Below, piece by piece: positions 40,494 to 49,647 of a stretch of DNA of 64,000 nt. The notes under the pieces were generated by a model. That model was given only the letters and a program-made list of their open reading frames with translations. It searched no databases and had not been told where the DNA came from. This DNA is from Rariglobus hedericola. Lineage in GTDB: Bacteria > Verrucomicrobiota > Verrucomicrobiia > Opitutales > Opitutaceae. The stretch is taken from NCBI RefSeq assembly GCF_007559335.1, contig NZ_VMBG01000002.1, positions 310,001 through 374,000 on the forward strand, read 5' to 3'. The first letter of the stretch is position 1, and every line of letters starts with the position of its first letter. Position numbers and translations under genes: made by a program.

Positions 40494-42899
40494 TCAGTAA
40501 TTTTCCATCCGGTTGGTTTGGTATTCGAGGTTGGTGGTGAGGTCCGGGTTGTAGACGACGCCGCTAACGTAAGGAGCGGCCAAGAAGTTTTTCCACGTGT
40601 TGCCGCCCAGTGCCAGGTCGGCGGAGAGCTCGGCCTGCAGCGTTCCGGAGAATGGCGTCTGGTTGAACATCGACTGGGTCAGTTCGATGCGGCTGTTGCG
40701 CACGATCACATTGATGCCGGAGATGAAAGACATCGCAGGTCCGGGCGCGTTGAAGAAGCGGTTCCCGTCGAACAACAGCGTATCGAACATGAAATAATCG
40801 GCGGGCCCCCAGGGAATGATCGCGCCGACATGAATGACGGAACCGCCAAAGCGGGCGGTCTGGCCGGTGTTCTCAAACGTGTTGTTGCGCACGACGATGT
40901 TGGAAGCGCCGCGGCCTTCCATGAACGCGGTGTCCACGATCTCGGTGGTGATCTGGATCGAGGTGGCGCTGACGTTGCGGAAGTAGCAGCTCTCGATCGT
41001 GGCGTCGTTGGCCGAGAGCAGGATGCCGCGGCCGTTGGTCCAGGTGAACTGAGTGCCGGTGATGCGCACGTTTTTGGTTTGGAAGCGGGTGTTGTTGGCG
41101 ATGAGCAGGCGCGAGAGCCCGGTCGGAACGGCCGTGGTGAAGGTCACGGTGGCGTAGGCGGTGGGCGAATCCACGTTGCCGCCGGCGGGTGCGGTATAGA
41201 CAGGAGTGCCGCTCACGGTGAGCTCGAGGCCGGTCGGCGAGTAGTCCGCGTTCGAGAAACGGAGCACATCGCCTGACTGGATGCGCAGCTTGTTGCGCGG
41301 GCAGTTACGGAGGATGAGCTGGTTGGCGTTGGCGGCGTAATCGAGGCCGCCCTGCCAGCAGTTGTCGTGGAGGTTGATGGCGTCGTCACCCAGTCCGGTA
41401 AAGACGCAGTTCTGGATGATGATGTCGCCCTGGGATTCGGCCGAGTGAATGCCGTCGGCGCCGGACACCAGCGGATAGGTCGAGCCGGTGCGGCGGGCCA
41501 TCTTGCAGTTGAACCATTTCAGGTGGTGGCTGGCTTCGGTGTTCAACCAACCCATGCCGGGGACCGAGTAGATGTTGACGGTGTCGAAGACGAGGTGGGT
41601 GGAGCCGGCGATCTTGAAGGCGATCATCTCGTAGTAGAGATGCTTGATCAGGTAGCTGCGGTTTACGTCGAGGGAGAGCGGATTGACGAACGTGGCGGTG
41701 ATTTGATTTCCGCTGGCGACGAGTGAAGTGGGCGGAGTGTCCTTGAGGAGGAAGAACTCGGGGCGGTCGCGAAAGAGCTTCACGGGATCCATCGGCGAGA
41801 GCGAATGCCACAATGCGCCGCGGGTGAGCAGCGTCTGCGCGGCGGTCTGGCCGGCGAACTCAAAGACGGCGGTTTTTTTATCGGCGGAAAGGCTGAGCAC
41901 CTTGCCGAGGCTGGCGATGCGCTTGTAGTCCCAGTTCCAGTCGAGGTTCAGGTTTTTGATGACGGTGCGGTTGCACTTCGAAACGCTGAAGTGGGGGCCG
42001 GTGTAGAGGCGCTGGAAAATGAAGTCGGCGCCCTGTCCATCAATGGTGAGATCATTGGTGTCCTGGATGTTGATCTGTGCGGCGGACTCGAAGCGGTAGG
42101 TGCCGGGCGGGATCAGGATTTTTTTGGTGCCCGCGGTGTTTTTGGCGGTGGTGAGCAACGCCTGCAGCGCGGAGGAATTGGCGGCGGCGGTGGCCGAGCT
42201 GACGGGAGTGGCTCCGTCGGCCACCAAGGTTGTGGCGGTGAAGGTCGTTACCGTGCCCGAGGCCGGAGGCGTGATAGTGATCGTCGGCGAGCCGGTGGCC
42301 TCGGTGACGTTGGGCGGGAGGATGGAGGCGGGTGTGGCGTTGACGGCGGGTTGCTGGGTGGTGAGACCCCAGCCGTCCTTGATGACCAGACTGTCGATGA
42401 TGATGGAGCCGGTGCCGTAGCAACCGAGGTAAAGATTCCACGTGCCACCGGCGACCGGTTTGAGGTCGACGGGGAACTCGATGGTGCGGGCGCCGTCGGC
42501 AGGATCGGCGGTGAAGCGTTGCCAGTATTCGGGTTGGCCGGACACGCCGGAGCAACGGGCGAACATGTAGAAATAGCGCGGCATCACGGCGGGTGTCGCG
42601 ATGCGGAAGCTCAACACGGCCCTGAACTGGGTCACGCCGGGGTTGAGGTAGCTGCGGGGGATGACGACGAAGTTATAATAGGTCGCGCCACTTGCGATGG
42701 TGACCTTGATGCTCTGGCCGGTGCCGTTGGGGCCGGGAACCCAGTCGGTGGTCCAGGCGCCGGGCGTGTAGGGAGGATGGGTTCCGTTGTAGAGACTGGT
42801 GGGAGTCCAGGTGAAGTCAGCGCGGGCGGAACTGCAGAGCACGATCAGCGCTGCGATAAAAAGCCCGAGGATTTTGGGCATGCCGGAGGCAGGGGTCAT
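40494..42899 (-). CDS. Beta-helix enzyme 3, GH110-like, single transcription unit
   Basis: 801 residues with a signal peptide (ILGLFIAALIVLCSSARA). The N-terminal domain (about 28-178) is a carbohydrate-binding-like sandwich (YNFVVIPRSYLNPGVTQFRA, SIIIDSLVIKDGW). A Thr/Ala/Val-rich linker leads to a parallel beta-helix (about 258-740) with Asp482 (GADGIHSAESQG) and Asp505-Asp506 (GLGDDAINLHDN). It has the same spacing as the other three beta-helix enzymes but a different HDN ending in place of HG. Paralogue of the gene at 43094. It has its own operator motif upstream (43005-43018), and it is convergent with LacI-1. Confidence 0.65.
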   Translation of the reverse strand: MTPASGMPKILGLFIAALIVLCSSARADFTWTPTSLYNGTHPPYTPGAWTTDWVPGPNGTGQSIKVTIASGATYYNFVVIPRSYLNPGVTQFRAVLSFRIATPAVMPRYFYMFARCSGVSGQPEYWQRFTADPADGARTIEFPVDLKPVAGGTWNLYLGCYGTGSIIIDSLVIKDGWGLTTQQPAVNATPASILPPNVTEATGSPTITITPPASGTVTTFTATTLVADGATPVSSATAAANSSALQALLTTAKNTAGTKKILIPPGTYRFESAAQINIQDTNDLTIDGQGADFIFQRLYTGPHFSVSKCNRTVIKNLNLDWNWDYKRIASLGKVLSLSADKKTAVFEFAGQTAAQTLLTRGALWHSLSPMDPVKLFRDRPEFFLLKDTPPTSLVASGNQITATFVNPLSLDVNRSYLIKHLYYEMIAFKIAGSTHLVFDTVNIYSVPGMGWLNTEASHHLKWFNCKMARRTGSTYPLVSGADGIHSAESQGDIIIQNCVFTGLGDDAINLHDNCWQGGLDYAANANQLILRNCPRNKLRIQSGDVLRFSNADYSPTGLELTVSGTPVYTAPAGGNVDSPTAYATVTFTTAVPTGLSRLLIANNTRFQTKNVRITGTQFTWTNGRGILLSANDATIESCYFRNVSATSIQITTEIVDTAFMEGRGASNIVVRNNTFENTGQTARFGGSVIHVGAIIPWGPADYFMFDTLLFDGNRFFNAPGPAMSFISGINVIVRNSRIELTQSMFNQTPFSGTLQAELSADLALGGNTWKNFLAAPYVSGVVYNPDLTTNLEYQTNRMENY

Positions 42900-43004
42900 G
42901 GGATTGCGGGGACGGGGTTGGGGGTGAGCCCGGGCTAAAAGCAGAGCCAGGGCGGGGCGCGGTCATGAGCGCATGACCCGGCCGCCAAGACAACGCACAC
43001 GGCA

Positions 43005-43018
43005 TTTACCGCGTTAAA
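43005..43018. promoter_or_regulatory. Operator-like motif TTTACCGCGTTAAA
   Basis: This site is 106 bases upstream of the beta-helix 3 start and downstream of the operon B terminator. It differs from the other sites by G for A at the centre, which makes its core (CGCG) more symmetrical. Likely a LacI binding site for the separate beta-helix unit. Confidence 0.6.
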
Positions 43019-43025
43019 AAAATAA

Positions 43026-43066
43026 GGCCGGAATGAGTATCTTATATTTGGATACTCATTCCGGCC
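43026..43066 (-). terminator. Strong rho-independent terminator of operon B
   Basis: GGCCGGAATGAGTATC (43026-43041) pairs perfectly with GATACTCATTCCGGCC (43051-43066), a 16-bp stem with a 9-base loop. On the minus strand it is followed by TTATTTTTTT. It lies 28 bases after the beta-helix 4 stop and separates operon B from the beta-helix 3 unit. Confidence 0.88.
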
Positions 43067-43093
43067 GAAGCGCCTTGACGCGCTGATGCGTTA

Positions 43094-45511
43094 TCAGCGG
43101 GCGCCGGTTGCGGGAGGCACGGGCGCGTTCACGACATTGGTGGCGGCGGAGAAATTTTTCACCGTGGCCGGATCGTAAACGATGCCGTAGCCGTTGGCCG
43201 GCTCGACAGAGTGCGTCCACGTGTTGCCGCCCAGAGCGAGGCCGGACGAGCGCGCGATGTGGAGCGTCGATGCAAAGGGCGTGGCGCCGGGGATGACGCG
43301 CGTGTGCTCGATGCGGTTGCCGCGCACGACCACGTTGGCGGAGTTACTGAGGAAGACGGCGGGACCGGGGCAGTTGACGAAACGGTTGTTTTCAATCGTC
43401 ACGGTGTCGAACAAGGCGGTGTCGGACGGACCCCACGGAAGGGTGACGCCGCCCCAGATGATGGCTCCCTTGGAGTTGATGGACTGGTTGTTTTCATCGA
43501 AGACGTTGTTTCGGATGAGGATGTTCGAGGCACCGTGGCCTTCCGACCAATGCGGCTGGGTGATGTTGGTTTCGAGGCGGATGGGGGCGCCGGCAACGTG
43601 GGTGAATTTGCAATTTTCCACAGTGGTGCCGTGCGTGGAGAGCAGGATGCCGCGACCGTTGGTGTATTCGAAGGCGCAGTTGGCGATGAGGACGTTGGTG
43701 GTTTTGAAACGGGTGTTGCGGACGATCGCGCGGGCGGAGAGCGGCTCCGGAAGCGCGGAGGTGAAGGTGATCCTGGTCAGGCCGGTTTTGTTGTCGGTCG
43801 TGTAGGTGGCGACCTGGCGGGTCACCGGTGCGGAGCTGCGGTTCAAATTCGCGTAGTCAGCGTCGTAAAATTGCAGGTGGTCGCCGGCAACCATACGGAG
43901 GTTATGGGATTTGCAGTTGATCAGCGTGAGTTTGGCGGAATCGGAGGGATCGCGCACGAGTTCGCCCTGATAGCAGTTGTCGTGAAGGTTGATAACGTCG
44001 TCGCCCATGCCGGTGAAGGTGCAGTCGCGGATGATGAAGTTGCCTTGGGATTCACCGATGTGGATGCCGTCGGCGGCGGTGGTAAGCGGGGTGCGCGAAC
44101 CGGGTGCGCGTTTGATGTGGCAGTTGGTCAGGGTCACGTGGTGGGTGGAGCCCAGGAAGACCCAGCCCATTCCGGGAATAGAGCGGATGGTGACGGCGTC
44201 GAAGGCGAGGTGGCTGGAGTCGGAGACTTTGAACGCGCCCATTTCATAATACAGATGGCGGATGAAGTAGGCCTGGCCGTTGCGCAACGTCGCGGGCGAG
44301 GGGAAGGTGACGCGCAGGACATTGCCGGCGGAGCCGGCGGCGAAGGTGGTGCCGGGCGGCACCTTGTAGCCGTTGGTCAAGGCGCGCATCGTCACGGGGT
44401 CGTGTGCGGCAGTGCGCACCAAGGTCACAGGGTCCATCGCGGTCATGCTTTTCCACGGAGTGGCGCGGGTGACGGCGGTCTGCGCGGCGTCGAGATCGGG
44501 GAAGGTGATGTCACACTGCTTTTTGTCGGCGGAGAGGTTGGAAACCACGCCGAGACTGGCGATGGGCTGGGCATTCCAATCCCAGTCGATGACCAGATTT
44601 TTAATGACCGTGCGGGTGCAGTTTCTCACCACGAAGGCGCCGCCGTCGCGGGCCAGTTCCTGAATGATGAACACGGCGCCTTGTCCGTCGATGGTGAGAT
44701 CCTCCAAGCCGTCGAAGGTGATCGAGCGCGGACCGGCGAAACGGTAGGTGCCGGGGGGAATGACGAGCACGGTGGCGCGTTGGGTGCGGCAATCCTTCAA
44801 CGCCTGCTGAAACTGGAGGGCGTTGGTGACGGCGGCGTCCTTGCTGTCGGGGATGAATTTGTAGTTCGCGAGCGAAAGGGTCAGCGGAGTCTTGCCCGCG
44901 GGCGGATCGAGGGTGAACGGCACAAAGCCGGTCGAGGGAGTGACGCCCGGCGGCAAGGTGGAAACGGCGGTGCCGCCGGTGGTTGCAGGGACGGCGGCGG
45001 TCTCGATGCCTTCGTAGATGACGAGCCGGTCGAAGATGATCGAGCCGGGGCCGTGCATGCCCAGATGAAGGGTCCAGCCGCCGCCTTCGACGGACGGCAG
45101 GTCCAGCGGCACGGAGATCGTTCGGGGGGAGCCGGCGTCGCCGATCCATTGCTGCCAGATGTCGTGATTTTCGCCGGCGGTGTTGCGGGCAAACAAGTAA
45201 AAGCGCCCGGGATAGGTGGTCGGCGTGGAGATCTCGAAAGTGACAACCGCGGTGTATTGCTTTCCGGATACGATCGTATTGGCGGGCGTAAGGAGAAAAT
45301 TATAATAACCGTCGGCGGGCGCGCCGGGCGGAACGGTCACGCGAAGCCGGTTGTCGACCTGGTCGAGCACCACGCGGCTGCCGGTATTGTTCTGACGGGC
45401 CTTGAAGTAGGCGGCGGTGTCCCATTCGTAGGCGACGGTGCGCGTGGCGGCGGAGGCACAAGGAGCCAGAAACAAGAAGCCGAGGGCGAGGAGCGGGAAG
45501 GGGAGGCGCAT
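43094..45511 (-). CDS. Beta-helix enzyme 4, GH110-like, last gene of operon B
   Basis: The ATG at 45511 (MRLPFPLLALGFLFLAPCAS) gives 805 residues; a TTG start at 45526 would overlap the previous stop by four bases. A signal peptide is followed by a carbohydrate-binding-like domain (about 25-168, YNFLLTPANTIVSGKQYTAV, GPGSIIFDRLVIYEG). The beta-helix has Asp481 (AADGIHIGESQG) and Asp504-Asp505 (GMGDDVINLHDN). It is paralogous to the gene at 40494. The Asp pattern suggests a GH110-type glycosidase, an inference. The last gene before the terminator at 43026. Confidence 0.65.
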   Translation of the reverse strand: MRLPFPLLALGFLFLAPCASAATRTVAYEWDTAAYFKARQNNTGSRVVLDQVDNRLRVTVPPGAPADGYYNFLLTPANTIVSGKQYTAVVTFEISTPTTYPGRFYLFARNTAGENHDIWQQWIGDAGSPRTISVPLDLPSVEGGGWTLHLGMHGPGSIIFDRLVIYEGIETAAVPATTGGTAVSTLPPGVTPSTGFVPFTLDPPAGKTPLTLSLANYKFIPDSKDAAVTNALQFQQALKDCRTQRATVLVIPPGTYRFAGPRSITFDGLEDLTIDGQGAVFIIQELARDGGAFVVRNCTRTVIKNLVIDWDWNAQPIASLGVVSNLSADKKQCDITFPDLDAAQTAVTRATPWKSMTAMDPVTLVRTAAHDPVTMRALTNGYKVPPGTTFAAGSAGNVLRVTFPSPATLRNGQAYFIRHLYYEMGAFKVSDSSHLAFDAVTIRSIPGMGWVFLGSTHHVTLTNCHIKRAPGSRTPLTTAADGIHIGESQGNFIIRDCTFTGMGDDVINLHDNCYQGELVRDPSDSAKLTLINCKSHNLRMVAGDHLQFYDADYANLNRSSAPVTRQVATYTTDNKTGLTRITFTSALPEPLSARAIVRNTRFKTTNVLIANCAFEYTNGRGILLSTHGTTVENCKFTHVAGAPIRLETNITQPHWSEGHGASNILIRNNVFDENNQSINSKGAIIWGGVTLPWGPSDTALFDTVTIENNRFVNCPGPAVFLSNSANVVVRGNRIEHTRVIPGATPFASTLHIARSSGLALGGNTWTHSVEPANGYGIVYDPATVKNFSAATNVVNAPVPPATGAR

Positions 45512-45522
45512 GAAAAAGCGGA

Positions 45523-46278
45523 TCAAGGTTGGATGGAGATGGAGTCGATCGCGAAGCGCATGTTGAGGCCGAGGGCCGGGGCGCTCGTTTCGTTGGCGCC
45601 AAAGACGAGGCAGCGGTCGGGGGTGTAGGCGGTGTTGCGGAAATACAGGTTCTTTTCCGTCACGGAGCGTTTGCCGTCAGTGATGGTCACATTCCAGGTG
45701 CGCGCCTGCGGATTGACCTCAACGGCGAATGAATAAGTGGTGCCCGCGACGACGGGCAGGCCGGTGGCGATCATCTCGGAGGGCACGCCATTGCCCTCAC
45801 CGTTGAGCAACTGCCACTGGCCGTCCTTGCTTGTGATCAGCCACGAAGCCAGGGGCCCCGGGCCGGCGATGCGGACATCGTTGTCGAAAAGATAATAGCG
45901 GACGGTCTGCACAGACGTCTCGGGGCGGAACTTGAAGATGAGTTTGAACGGCTTGGTGGGAGGACGGTAGGGAAGCGTGACGGTGCCGCTGGGGTTGGAG
46001 GGATGTTCTCCCACGATGGAGTCGATGCTGACCGCAAGATAGGGACCTGCGTCCACCAGTGGTTTAGTGGTGACGAAACTGCCGGTGACCTGAACGTAGG
46101 AATTCGCGCTGCGCCAGCCGTCCAGCCAGCCGGTGCCTTTGGCGGGAAACACCTCGCCGGGCATGAACACCTCGCCGGCTTTGTAGCCGGAAAAATCCTC
46201 GATCGAGGCGGCGGTCGCACGCAGCGGTTGAAGGCAAAACAGGACGAGGGTGGCGGTGAGGAAACGCGAAGAGATCAT
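45523..46278 (-). CDS. Secreted concanavalin-like protein, no PEP-CTERM
   Basis: 251 residues. A signal peptide (FLTATLVLFCLQPLRATA) is followed by one concanavalin-like beta-sandwich: IEDFSGYKAGEVFMPGEVFP, IFKFRPETSVQTVRYYLFDN, NVTITDGKRSVTEKNLYFRN and FAIDSISIQP. This is the third copy of the domain found in the genes at 31504 and 34986; here it stands alone and ends without a membrane or PEP-CTERM tail. The start overlaps the CE7 stop by four bases. A soluble binding partner for beta-helix enzyme 4 is plausible. Confidence 0.7.
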   Translation of the reverse strand: MISSRFLTATLVLFCLQPLRATAASIEDFSGYKAGEVFMPGEVFPAKGTGWLDGWRSANSYVQVTGSFVTTKPLVDAGPYLAVSIDSIVGEHPSNPSGTVTLPYRPPTKPFKLIFKFRPETSVQTVRYYLFDNDVRIAGPGPLASWLITSKDGQWQLLNGEGNGVPSEMIATGLPVVAGTTYSFAVEVNPQARTWNVTITDGKRSVTEKNLYFRNTAYTPDRCLVFGANETSAPALGLNMRFAIDSISIQP

Positions 46279-47594
46279 GGGGTGGAAGTAGAGGGGGTTT
46301 TGTGGGCGAGGATACGCTGTCGGATCACCTCGAGGACCGGTGCTTGGAGTGCATGTGAAGCGTGTATTGCTGGATAAATTTCTTTTTCAGCCCGGAGGTT
46401 GTTGCAGGCGACATAACCGGCGGTGGGCGGCGTCACCTGGTCATTGTAGCCGATGACAAAAAAGGAGGGCGCGCGCACGCGGCTGGCGAAGTTGACCGAA
46501 TCAAAATAACGCGACGTCTCGATCACGTCGGCGGCGGGTTTTCCGTCGGGTCCGGCGGGCACCAGTCGGGGCCAGCCCGGAACCCGGCCGACTAGCATGG
46601 CGGTGTGGTCGCACATTGCGGGGACGCCGGCGGAGAGGAACGTAACCCGCCGGTCCTGCGAGGCCACGAAGATGGCTTGCGCGGCTCCCTGGCTCAGGCC
46701 GCTGGAAATGAGCACGCGGCCGTCCCACTCGGGTTGCGCGGTGAGGAAATCGACGCCGCGGAGGGCGCGCAGATACATGTTAAGAAAGTAGGACGTCTCA
46801 CGCGATTCACGGCCGAAGAACGGATAATCCTTCAACGCGCCTTGTTCGAGGGACTGATAATACGAGGGCTCCCGACCGTTGGGCAGACCATGGGCGTTCA
46901 GCTCGAGCGAGATGAAGCCGGCCTTGGCCCAGTTGAGCAGCCACGGCTCGAGGCGGGTGCTGTAAACGCCGGCGCCTTCCAGCGTGATGATGGCGGGAAG
47001 GGACTTTGGGGCGGCATTGGCCGGCCGTGCATAATAGCCGCGCATAGGCCGGTCGCCGACAGAGTCGGCCTCGACGTCGAAAAGCTCGATGCCGGCCTGA
47101 CGGGTGGGCACCGGCGTCAGTTTCGCGTTCAACGGAATGGCGGCGAGTATCCGTTTTTTGGATTCCCAGAAGGCGTCAAAATCGTCGGGCACCGGAAGGC
47201 TCGGCCTCAATTTCAGCGGATCAATGGCGGCCGCGCCGAGGTTTTTCACGGAGTCGGTGCCGCTGTCGAACTTCGCCTTGCACTGGAGAAAGCCGGGTTC
47301 GGAGAGCCGGCCGGTGACAAGGGCTTTGCCCTCTTTGAGGGGGGCGGTGCCTTGCAGGATCGGGGCGACGCCGTCCTTGGTGAGCGACCAGGATATTTCG
47401 CCCTCGGGATGGGGCTGTCCATCGCGAGTCACGGTGACGATAAACGTCACGGTTTCATCCACGCGGTAGGTGGCGTTGTCGCGTTCGGCCGTGACGCTGA
47501 GTGCGTAGGAGGACGGCGCGGCCTTCGCGATAGGCACGAGGCCGATCGCAAATAGGACAGACATCCAAACCAAGAAGCGTCGCGGTTGAGCCAT
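46275..47594 (-). CDS. CE7-type acetyl esterase (AXE1 family)
   Basis: 439 residues with a signal peptide (FLVWMSVLFAIGLVPIAKAA) and an N-terminal Ig-like domain (about 30-115). The AXE1-type alpha/beta-hydrolase domain has GLSQGAAQ with Ser301 as nucleophile, Asp385 (IGYNDQVTPP) and His414 (HASHALQ). CE7 enzymes remove acetyl groups from xylan and other oligosaccharides; acetylated pectin side chains are equally possible. Starts ten bases after the first sialate O-acetylesterase gene stop in operon B and overlaps the next gene by four bases. Confidence 0.8.
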   Translation of the reverse strand: MAQPRRFLVWMSVLFAIGLVPIAKAAPSSYALSVTAERDNATYRVDETVTFIVTVTRDGQPHPEGEISWSLTKDGVAPILQGTAPLKEGKALVTGRLSEPGFLQCKAKFDSGTDSVKNLGAAAIDPLKLRPSLPVPDDFDAFWESKKRILAAIPLNAKLTPVPTRQAGIELFDVEADSVGDRPMRGYYARPANAAPKSLPAIITLEGAGVYSTRLEPWLLNWAKAGFISLELNAHGLPNGREPSYYQSLEQGALKDYPFFGRESRETSYFLNMYLRALRGVDFLTAQPEWDGRVLISSGLSQGAAQAIFVASQDRRVTFLSAGVPAMCDHTAMLVGRVPGWPRLVPAGPDGKPAADVIETSRYFDSVNFASRVRAPSFFVIGYNDQVTPPTAGYVACNNLRAEKEIYPAIHASHALQAPVLEVIRQRILAHKTPSTSTP

Positions 47595-47603
47595 GGCGGA
47601 ACG

Positions 47604-49637
47604 TCAGGGAATCACGGCTTCGAAGGGCGATGCGGGGAGATCGTTGGAGCCGTAAAGATTGCACGTCGGGTTGTCGGCCCAGGCGTAACGGACGCCGACG
47701 GGTTTCGGCACGGACGGTGCCGAGACGACCACGGTGGAGCCTTCGATGCGCGCATCGGCCCACGTCCATTTTTTGTCGGGGCCGCAGACGGCGAAACCTT
47801 GGAGGGGGCTGCCGGGGCTGGGGAGAATCAGGTCTTTGATCCCTGGGGCGAGGGCGGTGGGTTGGTAACGTGAGGGAAGCGGCTTGGCGACGAGACCGCG
47901 GTCGGCGTGCGTGAAGGTGAGCACTAGTTTTTCGCCATCGAGCTTGAGCGATTTGAAGACGGGGCCGGAGTGGTTGGAGATTTTTTTGTAGAACTCGCCG
48001 AGGGCGGTGAGGGCGACGCGTTGGCCGACGGGTTTTTTGTCGGGCGGGTGGACGTTTTCGTCGCCGACATCGATGAGGACAGTTTGCGCGGTGACGGGGA
48101 GGGCCTGAGTGGTTTGAAGCTGGGCCTGGCGAATATCGGCCCAACGGCTGGGACCGGCTGAAGTGGTTTTGGCGCCATAGTTGGGCAGCTGGCAGATGAG
48201 GAAGGGAAGTTCGGAGCCCCATTGAGTGCGCCAGTCGTTGATGAGCGCGGAGAGCATTTTCTGGTAGGACGCGGTGGAGCGGCCGGTGTCCTGTTCGCCT
48301 TGATACCAGATGACGCCGGCGAGGCTGACGGGGACGAGCGGGGCGATCATGCCGTTGTAGAGGCGTGAACCGACGCTGCGCGTGTCGGGCGCTGAGGGGA
48401 TTTGCGGGAGATCCTTGCGAGCCGGGGCGGTGAGTTCGGGGAGAGCGAACTCGGTCTTGGCGAGCCAGCCGGTGGCGATGAGCGAGCGGGTGGTGCCGAT
48501 GTCCACAAACGGCTGCCACGAGAAGCCGGATTTTTCGGCGGGGGTGAAGAGACGGATGGCGAGGACGTTGTCGCCTTCTTTGCACTGTGCGGCGGGGATG
48601 ACGTAGCGTTTTGAATCCACGGCGCCACTGGCGGTGGCGGGCGTCATCTCGCTGAGTTTTTCGCCGTTCCAATAGACGGTGTTGAAGGCGCTGGGTCCGC
48701 CGATGTCGATGGTGACTTTGCCGAGGGAAGCGGCGGGGAGGGTGACGTGTTTGCGGAGCCAGACGGCGCCGGCGTCGGGCAGGCCGAGGTCTTTGAGTTT
48801 GGAGGGGAGCTCGACGGTTTTCCAATCCTGGTCGGCAAGTTGCACGGCGGCGTAGGCAGTCGCGTCATGAGGACGGTCTTCACGTTCGTAGCGTGACTGC
48901 CAGCCAGCCATCGCGGGTGGATAGGCGGCCTTCAGGGCGGGGTAGTCGCGTTCTTGCTGACGACCGCGATCCAAGATGGATTTAAGCTCAGGATCGGTGT
49001 TGAGCGCAGCCTCGCTGGTCCATGCCGTGGCGACGGTGCCGGCCCACGCGGAGAGCACGATGCCGACGGGGGCGTTGAGATTTTTTTGGAAATCTTGCGC
49101 GAAGTAGTAACCGACGGCGCTGAACTGGGCGCTGGTCTTGGGATCGGCGACGATCCAGGAGCCCTTGCAGTTTTCGAGCGGTTCGTTGGAGCCGCGGGTG
49201 TCCACACGGAACTGGCGCAGGCGGGTGTTGGCGGAGCGGGCGATCTCGGCGGCACCGTCGGGAGAGCGGTCGAGGGTGTAAGCCATGTTGGACTGGCCGG
49301 AGCAGAGCCAAACCTCGCCGACGAGCACGTTTGAAACGGTGAGGCGGTTGACGCCCTCGACGAGGAGATCGAACGGTCCTTCGGCGGCGGAGGACAGGTT
49401 GAGTTTTACTTTCCAGCGTCCGTCGGGAGCGGCGGTGGTTTCGGCGCGGATGTCGCCGAGGGTGACTTTGATTTTTTCACCGGCGGCGGCCTTGCCCCAC
49501 ACGGCGGTGGTGGCGGAGCGCTGCAGGATCATGTGGTCGGACAAGATCGACGGCAGGGAAACTTCGGCGTGCAAGGCGGCGGCGCTCAAGAGCGAGACAA
49601 GGGCAAGGCCGACGGTGTGGAATCGTGACGGAGACAT
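47604..49637 (-). CDS. Sialate O-acetylesterase-like SGNH hydrolase, with inserted domain
   Basis: 677 residues. A signal peptide (VGLALVSLLSAAALHA) is followed by VSLPSILSDHMILQR and an SGNH domain with GEVWLCSGQSNM (Ser116 nucleophile), VGIVLSAWAGTVATAWTSEA, VIWYQGEQDTG, and DVGDENVHPPDK with the expected Asp and His. Between the block before residue 240 and GVIWYQGE, an insert contains a galactose-binding-like sandwich (WLRKHVTLPAASLGKVTIDI). Removes O-acetyl groups from a glycan. Partner of the shorter paralogue next to it. Confidence 0.85.
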   Translation of the reverse strand: MSPSRFHTVGLALVSLLSAAALHAEVSLPSILSDHMILQRSATTAVWGKAAAGEKIKVTLGDIRAETTAAPDGRWKVKLNLSSAAEGPFDLLVEGVNRLTVSNVLVGEVWLCSGQSNMAYTLDRSPDGAAEIARSANTRLRQFRVDTRGSNEPLENCKGSWIVADPKTSAQFSAVGYYFAQDFQKNLNAPVGIVLSAWAGTVATAWTSEAALNTDPELKSILDRGRQQERDYPALKAAYPPAMAGWQSRYEREDRPHDATAYAAVQLADQDWKTVELPSKLKDLGLPDAGAVWLRKHVTLPAASLGKVTIDIGGPSAFNTVYWNGEKLSEMTPATASGAVDSKRYVIPAAQCKEGDNVLAIRLFTPAEKSGFSWQPFVDIGTTRSLIATGWLAKTEFALPELTAPARKDLPQIPSAPDTRSVGSRLYNGMIAPLVPVSLAGVIWYQGEQDTGRSTASYQKMLSALINDWRTQWGSELPFLICQLPNYGAKTTSAGPSRWADIRQAQLQTTQALPVTAQTVLIDVGDENVHPPDKKPVGQRVALTALGEFYKKISNHSGPVFKSLKLDGEKLVLTFTHADRGLVAKPLPSRYQPTALAPGIKDLILPSPGSPLQGFAVCGPDKKWTWADARIEGSTVVVSAPSVPKPVGVRYAWADNPTCNLYGSNDLPASPFEAVIP

Positions 49638-49647
49638 GAAAGAGGTT

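Noticed and set aside
47455-48825. Minus-strand frame of 456 codons
   Set aside because: Arg/Pro-rich shadow on the same strand as a sialate O-acetylesterase gene but in another frame.
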